Source: Eutrophocola sp965662685 (GTDB taxonomy: Bacteria; Pseudomonadota; Gammaproteobacteria; Pseudomonadales; Pseudohongiellaceae). From it: DNA of 15,113 nt. Under the pieces are notes generated by a model. It was given only the letters and a program-made list of their open reading frames with translations, searched no databases and was not told the DNA's origin. Position 1 is the stretch's first letter. Every line of letters begins with the position of its first letter. Of the stretch, positions 7,498 to 14,264 are shown one piece after another. The stretch spans positions 1 through 15,113 of the forward strand of contig CBFIIQ010000055.1 of assembly GCA_965662685.1 (NCBI GenBank), written 5' to 3'. Both the position numbers and the translations under genes were made by a program.

Positions 7498-8214
7498 ATG
7501 AACAATAAAGTAATGGCAATTCTGCCAATGGCCGTGCTGGCGGTAACTTCATTCCAGGCTATGGCACAGGACGAGAATACTTACGAAGCGAGCATCGCTT
7601 TTGGTTATGTAGGTACTACAGGTAATACCGATACTGATACTTTTAATACAGAATTTCTGCTGGATATCACTACCGAGAATTGGCTGCATAAAATGAAATT
7701 TCAGGGTCTGGGTTCTCAGGAAAATGCCCAGGCCACTGCAGAGCGTTATTACTTTGGTAATAAATCAGATTACAATCTGGATGAAAATCAGTACCTGTTT
7801 TTGAAGGGCAGCTATACCGATGACCGTTTCAGTGGTTTTGAATATCAGATTGCTGGTTCTGGCGGATATGGTCGACATGTTCTAAAAAATGACCGCTTTG
7901 AATTGCAGGGTTTTGGTGGTCTGGGTTATCGTGAAAACAGCATCATTGATGGCGGTAATGAAGGGGAAGTGATTATTTCCCTGGGTCAGGAATTTCAGTG
8001 GAATATCAGTGAGAATGCCACTTTTGTGCAGGCCTTCACTACTGAAATTGGTGATATAAGAACCTCTTCCATACTGGAACTGGGGCTGGAAGCCAATATT
8101 ATTGGTGATATCACTACCAAGATTGCCTTTCTGGCGAGAAATAACTCTGATGTACCTGCGGGCCGTGATAAAACTGACACGCTGACATCTGTCAGTCTGG
8201 TTTATTCGTTTTAA
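7498..8214 (+). CDS. DUF481 family outer-membrane beta-barrel protein (YdiY-like)
   Basis: A 238-residue exported protein. The signal peptide (MNNKVMAILP..., cleavage after QAMA at about residue 22) is followed by the classic DUF481 opening, in which a GNTDTDTFN block follows a glycine-rich strand (residues about 40-50). The rest alternates polar and aromatic residues as in amphipathic beta-strands and ends in VSLVYSF, with the terminal phenylalanine typical of outer-membrane barrels. DUF481 proteins are probable outer-membrane barrels of unsettled function. The open frame reaches back to TTG 7444, but ATG 7498 has GGAG six bases ahead and starts exactly at a signal peptide. It may be co-transcribed with the preceding lipoprotein; a strong terminator closes the unit 34 bases after the stop. 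Confidence 0.9.
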   Translation: MNNKVMAILPMAVLAVTSFQAMAQDENTYEASIAFGYVGTTGNTDTDTFNTEFLLDITTENWLHKMKFQGLGSQENAQATAERYYFGNKSDYNLDENQYLFLKGSYTDDRFSGFEYQIAGSGGYGRHVLKNDRFELQGFGGLGYRENSIIDGGNEGEVIISLGQEFQWNISENATFVQAFTTEIGDIRTSSILELGLEANIIGDITTKIAFLARNNSDVPAGRDKTDTLTSVSLVYSF

Positions 8215-8247
8215 AAAAGTCACTGGTTACTGGTTACAAGTCACAAC

Positions 8248-8286
8248 AAAAAAGGGAGCGATGAAATTCACCGCTCCCTTTTTTTT
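8248..8286. terminator. Bidirectional rho-independent terminator between the DUF481 gene and pgi
   Basis: A perfect 7-bp GC-rich stem, GGGAGCG (8254-8260) with CGCTCCC (8272-8278) around an 11-base loop, is flanked by six A on the left and eight T on the right. It can therefore stop transcripts from both convergent genes. Confidence 0.92.
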
Positions 8287-8320
8287 GTAATTGAATATCT
8301 ATGTTGGGTAAATAAAGTCC

Positions 8321-8350
8321 GTAGGTCGGATAAGCGCAGCGCCATCCGAC
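8321..8350. repeat. REP-like palindrome, 3' side of pgi
   Basis: GTCGGAT at 8325-8331 and ATCCGAC at 8344-8350 form a perfect 7-bp stem around a 12-base loop, preceded by GTAG. This is the usual GTAG-plus-stem pattern of repetitive extragenic palindromes in Gammaproteobacteria. A related copy sits on the other side of pgi at 10109-10143. It has no T-run, so it is not a simple terminator. Confidence 0.8.
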
Positions 8351-8363
8351 ATGAATACAACGT

Positions 8364-9989
8364 CTATTTACAACGATTAATCAACGCATTAGTGGAACTA
8401 TCGAATGCTGAGGTAAGCCCATCATTTACAAGCTCATCATAAATCCCTTTACTTAATACTTTGCCCAACTCCACACCCCACTGATCAAACGCATTGATGC
8501 CGAGAATCACGCTACGGGCAAACACCTTATGTTCATAGCAGGCAATCAGGCTGCCCAGGCTATGTGGGGTTAATTGGTCCAGCACCAGGGTCGTACTCGG
8601 CCGGTTGCCTGGAATGACCTTATGGGGTGCCAGTAAGGCCGCTTGCGTTTCGTTCAAACCCTGACCTAGTAATTCTGCTGTAGCAGATTGTAATGATTTG
8701 CCGTTCATCAGCGCCTGGCTTTGCGCAAAACAATTGGCCAGCAGTTGCAGGTGCTGCTGTTTATTACTGCTGTTGGGTTTGGCGATGGCGATAAAGTCTG
8801 CCGGGATCAGGTGCGTCCCCTGATGCAGGAGCTGGTGGAATGAATGCTGCCCGTTGGTGCCGGCACTGCCCCAGACAATGCCTCCGCTATCGATATCAAC
8901 TGGAGCACCGTCTTTGGTGACCGATTTGCCCAGGCTTTCCATATCCAGTTGCTGCAGGTAAGACGGAAACAGATGGAGCTGTTGGCTATAGGGCAGCACC
9001 ACTCTGGATTCTGTAGCGAAAAAATTCTGATACCAGCAATCAACAAAGGCCATCAGCACCGGAATGTTTTCCTTGGCAGGCGTTGACTGAAAATGATTAT
9101 CGATTCCATGGGCCCCGTCCAGCAGGGCACGAAAATTCTCCATGCCAACTCCCAGCGCAACAGGCAGGCCAATGGCTGACCACAGCGAGTAGCGACCACC
9201 GACCCAATCCCACATAGGGAAAATATTGTCGGCCGGAATACCGAACTCGCCAGCTTTTTTCACATTGGTACTCACCGCAACAAAATGTTTCGCCAGCGCT
9301 GTGTTTTCATTTAATGAGTCATTACAGGCTTCAAGCAGCCAGCGTTTTGCTGACTGTGCATTCAACATGGTTTCCATGGTGGTGAATGTTTTGGAGGCGA
9401 TAACAAACAGCGTGGTGGCTGGATCAAGGCTTTCCAGTGTTTCTTCCAGATGCACCGGATCAACATTGGAGACAAAATGGCAACGAATGCCGTCCAGCTG
9501 AAAATCTGAGAGCGCGGTATAGACCATGGCCGGGCCAAGGTCCGAACCACCAATGCCGATATTCACCACATCAGTGATCGGATCGCCCTTAAAGCCCTGC
9601 CATTGCCAACGGGTAACGGCATCAACAAAAACGGCCATGCGATTCAGCGTCTGGTGCACCACCTGCCCATATTCAGACTGACATTCCGGTGAGCGCAAGG
9701 CCACATGGAGGGCAGGGCGCTGCTCTGTATTATTGATTGTCTCGCCATCAAACATGGCTGAAATAGCGGCCTTGAGACCGGCTTGTTGGCTTAAATTGTC
9801 AAATAAATCAATTGTTTCAGAGATAATGTGGTTTTTGGAAAAATCCACTAACAGATCATCGCTTTTGTGACTGAAGTCGGCAAAACGATTCGGATTATCC
9901 CCAAAAAGCTCATTCAGGCTGTGTTGAGACAAGGAGGCCTGGTGTTTCACCAGTGCTTGCCATTCAGGGCTATCGGTAAGTACTGACAC
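8364..9989 (-). CDS. pgi: Glucose-6-phosphate isomerase
   Basis: A 541-residue cytoplasmic enzyme interconverting glucose 6-phosphate and fructose 6-phosphate in glycolysis and gluconeogenesis. Length is close to the roughly 549 residues of the E. coli enzyme. Both PGI signatures are present: DWVGGRYSLWSAIGLP at 261-276 and ILGINAFDQWGVELGK ending at about residue 510, which supplies the active-site lysine. Also visible are the phosphate-binding SKTFTT at 199-204, the base glutamate E351 in MESLGK, and H382 in TNGQHSFHQ. The start codon is GTG at 9989, supported by AGGA about seven bases upstream; no better ATG exists at that position. It stands alone, convergent with the DUF481 gene, and is flanked by REP-like palindromes on both sides. 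No damage is seen. Confidence 0.98.
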   Translation of the reverse strand: MSVLTDSPEWQALVKHQASLSQHSLNELFGDNPNRFADFSHKSDDLLVDFSKNHIISETIDLFDNLSQQAGLKAAISAMFDGETINNTEQRPALHVALRSPECQSEYGQVVHQTLNRMAVFVDAVTRWQWQGFKGDPITDVVNIGIGGSDLGPAMVYTALSDFQLDGIRCHFVSNVDPVHLEETLESLDPATTLFVIASKTFTTMETMLNAQSAKRWLLEACNDSLNENTALAKHFVAVSTNVKKAGEFGIPADNIFPMWDWVGGRYSLWSAIGLPVALGVGMENFRALLDGAHGIDNHFQSTPAKENIPVLMAFVDCWYQNFFATESRVVLPYSQQLHLFPSYLQQLDMESLGKSVTKDGAPVDIDSGGIVWGSAGTNGQHSFHQLLHQGTHLIPADFIAIAKPNSSNKQQHLQLLANCFAQSQALMNGKSLQSATAELLGQGLNETQAALLAPHKVIPGNRPSTTLVLDQLTPHSLGSLIACYEHKVFARSVILGINAFDQWGVELGKVLSKGIYDELVNDGLTSAFDSSTNALINRCK

Positions 9990-10072
9990 TACTAATCCTG
10001 TGAAGACGAAATATGCAGAGAATTTTAACCTAAATATTGATCAAAATCGTGGACATTGATAGTATGCGCCGC

Positions 10073-10100
10073 CTGAACGAATATGTAGTATGTCGTTCAG
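10073..10100. repeat. Perfect 8-bp inverted repeat upstream of pgi
   Basis: CTGAACGA (10073-10080) and TCGTTCAG (10093-10100) are exact reverse complements separated by 12 bases. It is followed by A-rich rather than T-rich sequence, so it is not a terminator on the plus strand. It lies about 85-110 bases ahead of the pgi start and could be an operator or a hairpin at the 5' end of the message; neither is shown. Confidence 0.5.
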
Positions 10101-10108
10101 ATAAAAAT

Positions 10109-10143
10109 GTAGGTCGGATAAGGCTGCAGGCCGTCATCCGGCA
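10109..10143. repeat. REP-like palindrome, 5' side of pgi
   Basis: The sequence starts GTAGGTCGGATAAGG and ends in CATCCGGCA. Arms GTCGGAT and ATCCGGC pair over 7 bp with one G-U type match, with an inner GGC/GCC pair. It shares the first 14 bases (GTAGGTCGGATAAG) with the copy at 8321. It lies directly before the tRNA-fragment array. Confidence 0.75.
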
Positions 10144-10157
10144 AAGACGCGATGTTG

Positions 10158-10394
10158 AATGCTAAAGCTCAGCCCTTGTATAAAAAGAAGCAACTGACCG
10201 GGGCTTTAGTTAGAATGGATATAGTCACAGTTTTAAGCCGCTATAGCTCAGCCGTTGCATAAAGAGGAGCAACTGACCGGGGCTTTAGTTAGAATGGATA
10301 TAATCACAGTTTTAAGCCGCTATAGCTCAGCCGTTGCATAAAGAGAAGCAACTGACCGGGGCTTTAGTTAGAATGGATATAATCACAGTTTTAA
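10158..10394 (+). repeat. Three 79-bp tandem repeats carrying the tRNA-Thr 5' end and promoter region
   Basis: Units lie at 10158-10236 (A), 10237-10315 (B) and 10316-10394 (C), ending exactly where the intact tRNA begins. B and C differ at one base (10267 G, 10346 A). Unit A is more diverged in its first half and lacks the GCCG start. Units B and C open with the same 19 bases as the tRNA (GCCGCTATAGCTCAGCCGT). They then carry 11 bases in place of four in the D-loop, resume tRNA sequence (GAGCAACTGAC in B), and leave it in the anticodon loop just before the anticodon. The remainder (CGGGGCTTTAG, then AT-rich sequence with TATAAT) is the region that precedes the real tRNA. Unit A has a perfect 7-bp outer pairing CTAAAGC/GCTTTAG; B and C keep it with one mismatch and add GTTGC/GCAAC inside. 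Adjacent direct repeats without spacers: not a CRISPR array. Together with 10001-10157 this fills the gene-free stretch between pgi and the tRNA. Confidence 0.9.
10352..10383 (+). promoter_or_regulatory. Candidate tRNA-Thr promoter (last copy of three)
   Basis: A perfect -10 box TATAAT at 10378-10383 ends 11 bases before the tRNA. The best -35 is weak: CTGACC at 10352-10357, 4 of 6 to consensus, with a long 20-base spacer. The same -10 recurs 79 and 158 bases upstream (TATAAT in unit B, TATAGT in unit A), so the promoter region itself is triplicated. Confidence 0.55.
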
Positions 10395-10472
<78 letters not shown>

Positions 10473-10475
10473 AAT

Positions 10476-10510
10476 AAAAAAGCCCGACCAGCTTTGATCG
10501 GGCTTTTTTT
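10476..10510. terminator. Bidirectional rho-independent terminator after tRNA-Thr
   Basis: Stem AGCCCGA (10481-10487) with TCGGGCT (10498-10504) around a 10-base loop, preceded by five A and followed by seven T. It lies just after the CCA end and can also stop the convergent pilin gene transcript from the right. Confidence 0.93.
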
Positions 10511-10539
10511 ATTCCGGTGAATAATGCATTAGCTATTTT

Positions 10540-11568
10540 TTAAGGCGCTAGCTGAGCATTTCTTATATGGTCTCGCAATACATCGTCTCGCCAGGTGCCC
10601 AATAATAATCGTAAATTAGGATCACCCTGATGAAGATTCTGAATTGACCAGTCGACCAGCTCATCATGAGTCATGCCATCTATGTTGAGCTGTTGTTGTT
10701 GTGTAAGAGGTGGGATTTTCGTTGCCATTGGCTCCGGGATTGATCTGGGAGGCTCGGTAGGGGTTCTGGCTGTTTGAAAATTCATTGCTGATTGTCGTAA
10801 GGCCTGCTCAGGGAACGTGGCTACTGACGCTCTGGTCATCATATTAGGGTACATGTATTTCATGGCCCAGTTTATTAACTGATCATGGCTTAAACTGCCA
10901 AGGTCATTATACCAGTCCAGACTAATAAGATTGGGCGCTACAACGGCTACTGGTTGCGGTATAGCAAATTGTACAGTCTGGGTTGGTGTTGCCACTGGTG
11001 CAGGTGTTGATGGCTGCACTGCTGTGGGCGCTAACTGAACAACCTGAACGGATGACTGTCCTGCCGTAGTGTCAGCAATAAGGCAATCGGGTTCCAGGGT
11101 GTTTGTAATAGGTAGATTAAAAGAAACAACGGTGTCGGAAACGATGGACCTAGGATTGGTTAGTCCCAACGCTGAAAACTGATCAAAGGCAGCCTGAGCG
11201 ACTTTAATACCTCGTTCACCTTCCTGATCAAGCCGGGCAAAAACCCCGAGTACTAATTTATAGCCGTTACCACCTGCTACTGCCGTAAAACCAAAGCCTG
11301 TGGGTGCAAAGTGATCATTAAGCACACCGCGACCTGCTCGATCCATTAAATCACTGCACCGGGAAAATGAACCTGTTTGCAGATCACCGCTCAGTCCCGA
11401 GCGCAATTCATCATAGAGCACAACTATTTCAGTCGCCTGAGCTCGTTCCTGATAGCCTTGATATAAGGGTACAGCCACCGCTGCCAAAACGCCGATAATG
11501 GCAATTACCAACATTAATTCAAGAATTGTAAAACCGGTAATCCTCTTAATCATGAGCTTATTAATCAA
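10540..11568 (-). CDS. Type IV prepilin-like protein with a duplicated C-terminal module
   Basis: A 342-residue protein with a class III signal: short basic leader ending in RITG, cleavage expected between G12 and F13, then FTILELMLVIAIIGVLAAVAVP with the conserved glutamate at mature position 5. A pilin-like headgroup follows to about residue 163 with C71 and C162, a possible disulfide loop. A Pro/Gln/Thr/Val-rich linker then spans about 170-215, followed by two related ~45-residue helical modules at about 223-267 and 297-341, separated by a second Pro-rich stretch. The protein is roughly twice the usual pilin length. No pilB, pilC, pilD or other pilus gene is in the window, so it may be a minor or accessory pilin. 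Start choice: the frame opens at ATG 11580 with no Shine-Dalgarno. TTG 11568 has GGAG six bases ahead; ATG 11553 is also possible. All three leave the cleavage site intact. It converges on tRNA-Thr. Confidence 0.85.
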   Translation of the reverse strand: MINKLMIKRITGFTILELMLVIAIIGVLAAVAVPLYQGYQERAQATEIVVLYDELRSGLSGDLQTGSFSRCSDLMDRAGRGVLNDHFAPTGFGFTAVAGGNGYKLVLGVFARLDQEGERGIKVAQAAFDQFSALGLTNPRSIVSDTVVSFNLPITNTLEPDCLIADTTAGQSSVQVVQLAPTAVQPSTPAPVATPTQTVQFAIPQPVAVVAPNLISLDWYNDLGSLSHDQLINWAMKYMYPNMMTRASVATFPEQALRQSAMNFQTARTPTEPPRSIPEPMATKIPPLTQQQQLNIDGMTHDELVDWSIQNLHQGDPNLRLLLGTWRDDVLRDHIRNAQLAP

Positions 11569-11621
11569 TGCTGTCTCCATAAAACTAAATATAATCGGAT
11601 AATCATAATAAATAGTACTGT

Positions 11622-11664
11622 AAATAAATAGGGTCAGAAATAAATAGAAATAAATAGAGTCAGA
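11622..11664. repeat. AT-rich direct repeats with GGGTCAGA/GAGTCAGA
   Basis: Two 17-base copies (11622-11638 and 11648-11664) read AAATAAATAGGGTCAGA and AAATAAATAGAGTCAGA, differing at one base, with a third partial AATAAATAG between them. A related GGGTCAGAGT word is, from memory, common beside small transposase-linked repeats in proteobacterial genomes, so this may be a decayed mobile-element end. No transposase is nearby. It lies between the NTF2-like gene and the pilin gene, in the pilin's 5' flank. Confidence 0.5.
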
Positions 11665-11690
11665 GTGGAAATTACGTCCTGTTCATCCTT

Positions 11691-12170
11691 TTACTGACTT
11701 GCCTCCCAGGCCTTAATCTCATCGGTAAAACTTTTCGCCAGTGCATTTGGAATGGGAAAAGTCAGATGGTATTGAGAAATCTTCCAGCCTTCATCGGTCT
11801 TTATTAGCACGCCTGTTCCGCGACTGGTGCCGTAGCTGGCACTGTCCAGCACTTCATCAAACCAGGCCGAGTTCCCGTCCGGGGTGAAATTGATATAGCG
11901 ATCTCGCGGTAGATAAATCCAGCCATTACTGTCTATCGCATATTGCCGGAATTCTGCTTTCGGCCAACGCTCGGTCACATCAGTCCCCAGAAAAACAGCA
12001 TCTTCGCTCAATAAATTGAAATAGGTTTGCCAATCAGCTTCAGCGGCGGCTTGGTGATAGTTATCAAGAATTGCGGCCACAGCTGTTTTATCGGATTGTG
12101 CCGAAGCTGTGCTGATTGAAAGTAGTATAAGCAGCAATGCTTTGGTAAATAAAAAAGAGCATCTTTTCAT
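11691..12170 (-). CDS. Exported NTF2/SnoaL-like protein
   Basis: A 159-residue protein with a Sec signal (MKRCSFLFTKALLLILLS..., cleavage likely after ASA at 22-24). The mature part fits the cone-shaped NTF2/SnoaL_3-type fold: an N-terminal helical stretch ending NYHQAAAEADWQTYFNLLSEDAVFLGTD at 38-64, then WPKAEFRQY, strands through SAWFDEVLDS and GTGVLIKTDEGWKISQYHLTFPIPN near the C-terminus. Members are either small enzymes or ligand-binding proteins, and no catalytic residues can be assigned here. The periplasm is the likely location. The start ATG at 12170 has a poor Shine-Dalgarno but gives an ideal signal peptide. It lies 86 bases after the Cys-pair gene and could share its transcript. 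Confidence 0.82.
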   Translation of the reverse strand: MKRCSFLFTKALLLILLSISTASAQSDKTAVAAILDNYHQAAAEADWQTYFNLLSEDAVFLGTDVTERWPKAEFRQYAIDSNGWIYLPRDRYINFTPDGNSAWFDEVLDSASYGTSRGTGVLIKTDEGWKISQYHLTFPIPNALAKSFTDEIKAWEASQ

Positions 12171-12256
12171 AGCAGGACTCGGCTTTTAATTAGTGATACT
12201 GGGAAGGGTAAGGCAATTTGATTATTTTTTTCCATTGAATTAGAGGTAAGAAACGC

Positions 12257-12808
12257 TCAATACTCCCATTCAAGCGGCGTATCAGCCGGCACCTTAGACT
12301 CCCAACCGGTCGCCTCGATAAATTCCTGGCGTTTCTCGGTGTATTCAATAACCGCGTTAAGAAACTCCGGATATTCCTCGGCAACCTGTTTGATTTTTTT
12401 ACGGTAGTCATCCAGTTGACTGGCAATGGCAAATTCAATGGGCACATGCTGGTTGGTGCCATTGAGGCGATCCCGGGCCTGTTCCCTGGTAGCGATCAGT
12501 TGAAATTCAGGAGTGCAGATCTGGCGCTTGATGCGCGTGCCAGTGGGTTCATGTAAATAACATTTAATATCAAAACGTTTTTCATCATTGAAACTGTTAA
12601 AAACCTCATAGGCTTTTTCCTCGGCTTCCCAGAGCTGCAGTCGCAATTGCAGTTTTGTGCGCTGGGTAGTGATGACGATTTCTTCTGGCTGAGTGGAGGT
12701 GGAGAGTTCAGAGTCCGGTTCTGCTGCGTGCGCGGATACAATCAGGTTGGGCTGCAGTAATAGTAGCAGGGACAGTAATATTGTGACGGCGGTAATGTGA
12801 ACGTTCAT
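12257..12808 (-). CDS. Exported protein of unknown function with a CX14C pair
   Basis: A 183-residue protein with a signal peptide (hydrophobic 8-25, cleavage likely after SAHAA near residue 29). The mature part has a short PEEIVITTQR strand at 41-50, a charged helical region (LQLRLQLWEAEEKAYEVFNSFND) at about 53-75, and then FDIKC with C83 and C98 separated by exactly 14 residues around PTGTRIKRQ. A long charged helix follows to the end. I recall similar secreted proteins of unknown function in other Gammaproteobacteria, but know no role. The EEIVITTQR stretch looks like the start of a TonB receptor plug, yet no barrel follows. The frame opens at TTG 12820; ATG 12808 is preferred because it begins the signal peptide, although its Shine-Dalgarno is weak. 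It is divergent from the metallo-hydrolase gene at 12959. Confidence 0.75.
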   Translation of the reverse strand: MNVHITAVTILLSLLLLLQPNLIVSAHAAEPDSELSTSTQPEEIVITTQRTKLQLRLQLWEAEEKAYEVFNSFNDEKRFDIKCYLHEPTGTRIKRQICTPEFQLIATREQARDRLNGTNQHVPIEFAIASQLDDYRKKIKQVAEEYPEFLNAVIEYTEKRQEFIEATGWESKVPADTPLEWEY

Positions 12809-12904
12809 TGATAAAACCAATCTCTAACTGATTGCTCGATTATGATAAATAAATACCACAACTTCCATAGGTTAAAAATTAATGCGATTTTTTGCCTTCT
12901 GCTA

Positions 12905-12931
12905 TTGCTTCGAGTTGCTGTTTTTTATGAT
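12905..12931 (+). promoter_or_regulatory. Weak candidate promoter for the metallo-hydrolase gene
   Basis: TTGCTT at 12905-12910 and TATGAT at 12926-12931 are separated by 15 bases, short but tolerable. A start near 12938 would leave a leader of about 20 bases with the Shine-Dalgarno inside. This is inference only, and it would place the longer upstream ATG at 12842 outside the message. Confidence 0.28.
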
Positions 12932-12958
12932 AGTCTTGTTTTCAAACAGGGAGACAAC

Positions 12959-13960
12959 ATGACCATATTAAAACGACGAACTTTTCTAAACCACTTGCTT
13001 GGCGCCGGCGTTATTTCACAATTGCCATTGGCCAACTCTGTGTTGGCACAAAATGATAACGCCATGAAACTGATTTTGCTGGGTACCCAGGGTGGTCCCA
13101 ACTTTAATCTGATGCGCGGTGAGACATCCAGTTTGATTATGGTGGGCAACAGGCCATACCTGATCGATTGTGGCTATGGCACATTCCGTTCGCTATTGGA
13201 GGCCGATGTCAATTTTCTGGGCTTGCCCAATATCTTTCTGACCCATTTACATGATGATCATGTGGCGGATCTCCCAGTGCTGTTAAGTCATCAATGGACC
13301 CAGGGCCGGGTCGAGCCCACCATGGTCTATGGACCCTATGGCACCGAGGCATTGGTCGCTTCGGCTCTTCAGTTCAACCAGGCCAATACGGATATCCGCT
13401 TCATCGATGAGCAACGCACATTGCATCCGTCGACTGTCACCAGTGGACAGGTCATTCCTGCAACCAATACAGTTCATAAAGCTTATGAAGATGACAGGGT
13501 ACTGGTCACGACTATTGAGAATACTCACTTTCCCGAGTGGGCCAAAGAGCAGATGCCGCATCGGGCGCTGTCCTATCGCTTTGACACGGATGATCGCAGT
13601 ATTGTGTTTTCCGGGGACACGACTTATTCAGAAAACCTGGTAAAACTGGCCCAGGGCGCAGATATTTTTGTCTGTGAAACCATTGAGCTGGTGACAACCC
13701 GCGAATGGTTTGATCAGGTGACGGGAGGTGGAGGGCTTTATCAGGATGCCAGAGAAGGAATTTGGCAGCATATTATCGAGACCCATGCCAGCACTCAGCA
13801 GGCGGGGCGCATGGCTGCTGAAGCCGGGGTGACTACCCTGGTACTTAACCATGTGCTGCCCGGTTCACTGATGGACTTGCCTGATGAAATTTACTTCGAA
13901 GGAATTAGAGAAAATTTCCAGGGCGAAATAATCGTCGGCACAGACGGTATGGTGATCTAG
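12959..13960 (+). CDS. Tat-exported metallo-beta-lactamase-fold hydrolase (RNase Z/arylsulfatase-like)
   Basis: A 333-residue protein starting with a twin-arginine signal (KRRTFLNHL at 5-13, cleavage after VLA near residue 30). The mature part carries the full di-zinc set of the MBL fold: THLHDDH at 95-101 (H96, H98, D100, H101), H190 in ENTHFPEW, D220 in FSGDTTYS and H298 in VLNHVLPG. The TDGMVI ending and LGTQGGP opening resemble the RNase Z/arylsulfatase branch. Tat export makes tRNA processing very unlikely, so a periplasmic ester, phosphodiester or sulfate-ester hydrolase is inferred, folded with metal before export. The frame opens at ATG 12842, but ATG 12959 has GGGAG seven bases ahead and puts the Tat signal at the N-terminus. 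Its stop overlaps that of the convergent gene in the tetramer CTAG at 13957-13960. Confidence 0.9.
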   Translation: MTILKRRTFLNHLLGAGVISQLPLANSVLAQNDNAMKLILLGTQGGPNFNLMRGETSSLIMVGNRPYLIDCGYGTFRSLLEADVNFLGLPNIFLTHLHDDHVADLPVLLSHQWTQGRVEPTMVYGPYGTEALVASALQFNQANTDIRFIDEQRTLHPSTVTSGQVIPATNTVHKAYEDDRVLVTTIENTHFPEWAKEQMPHRALSYRFDTDDRSIVFSGDTTYSENLVKLAQGADIFVCETIELVTTREWFDQVTGGGGLYQDAREGIWQHIIETHASTQQAGRMAAEAGVTTLVLNHVLPGSLMDLPDEIYFEGIRENFQGEIIVGTDGMVI

Positions 13961-14241
13961 TTCAGGTCTACCGTGGTGGCCCCGGTGGCGCCGCGGTTCC
14001 TCTGCTCTCTGAAAAACTCTGCCATAGACCCATCATCCTGCTTTTCTCCCTGTTCTTCATCGTAGGCGGCCCACTGTTCCTTGCTCATACAGACGGAACG
14101 GCGCATCTTGCTGGCTGCTGTCTCGAATGTGCGGCATTCCCGATTACTGGAAATCTCATCACCGCCGGTGTAAGTGCATGCCGTACTCATGAATGCCATG
14201 CAGGTCACCAGCGTCGTTAACCAAAATTGAACGTGTTTCAA
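13957..14241 (-). CDS. Small exported (possible lipo-) protein with a CX14C pair
   Basis: A 94-residue protein with an N-terminal hydrophobic stretch (about residues 5-18) ending in STAC. C22 could be lipidated, but serine at -3 makes the lipobox non-ideal, so plain signal cleavage is also possible. C36 and C51 are separated by 14 residues: ECRTFETAASKMRRSVC, followed by MSKEQWAAYDEE. The C-terminal third is charged and looks disordered. The open frame reaches TTG 14268, but that codon overlaps the upstream hydrolase stop. TTG 14241 has AAGGAG exactly six bases ahead and yields a proper signal, so I use it; the start is therefore TTG. Function unknown. It follows the hydrolase gene by 23 bases, implying a shared transcript, and resembles the protein at 12257-12808 in its cysteine motif. 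Confidence 0.72.
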   Translation of the reverse strand: MKHVQFWLTTLVTCMAFMSTACTYTGGDEISSNRECRTFETAASKMRRSVCMSKEQWAAYDEEQGEKQDDGSMAEFFREQRNRGATGATTVDLN

Positions 14242-14264
14242 AAAACTCTCCTTATTAAAGACTA

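Noticed and set aside
10158..10394. Possible CRISPR array
   Set aside because: The 79-bp units are directly adjacent with no variable spacers, differ by one base between B and C, and match the downstream tRNA and its promoter; no cas genes are present.
10237..10394. Extra tRNA genes in repeat units B and C
   Set aside because: They contain only the 5' part of the tRNA; no anticodon, T-arm or acceptor 3' strand follows, so no complete cloverleaf can form.
12190..12462. Minus-strand 90-codon open frame
   Set aside because: It overlaps the Cys-pair protein gene in another frame and its translation is low in plausibility (Arg/Leu/Pro-rich, no motif).
12257..12808. TonB-dependent receptor plug fragment, from the EEIVITTQR stretch
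   Set aside because: The protein is complete at 183 residues with its own signal peptide, and the rest is charged and helical rather than beta-barrel.
12959..13960. tRNase Z (rnz) call for the metallo-hydrolase, tempting beside a tRNA locus
   Set aside because: The RRTFL Tat signal indicates export, and I see no clear flexible-arm segment for tRNA binding; the fold similarity alone does not support tRNA processing.
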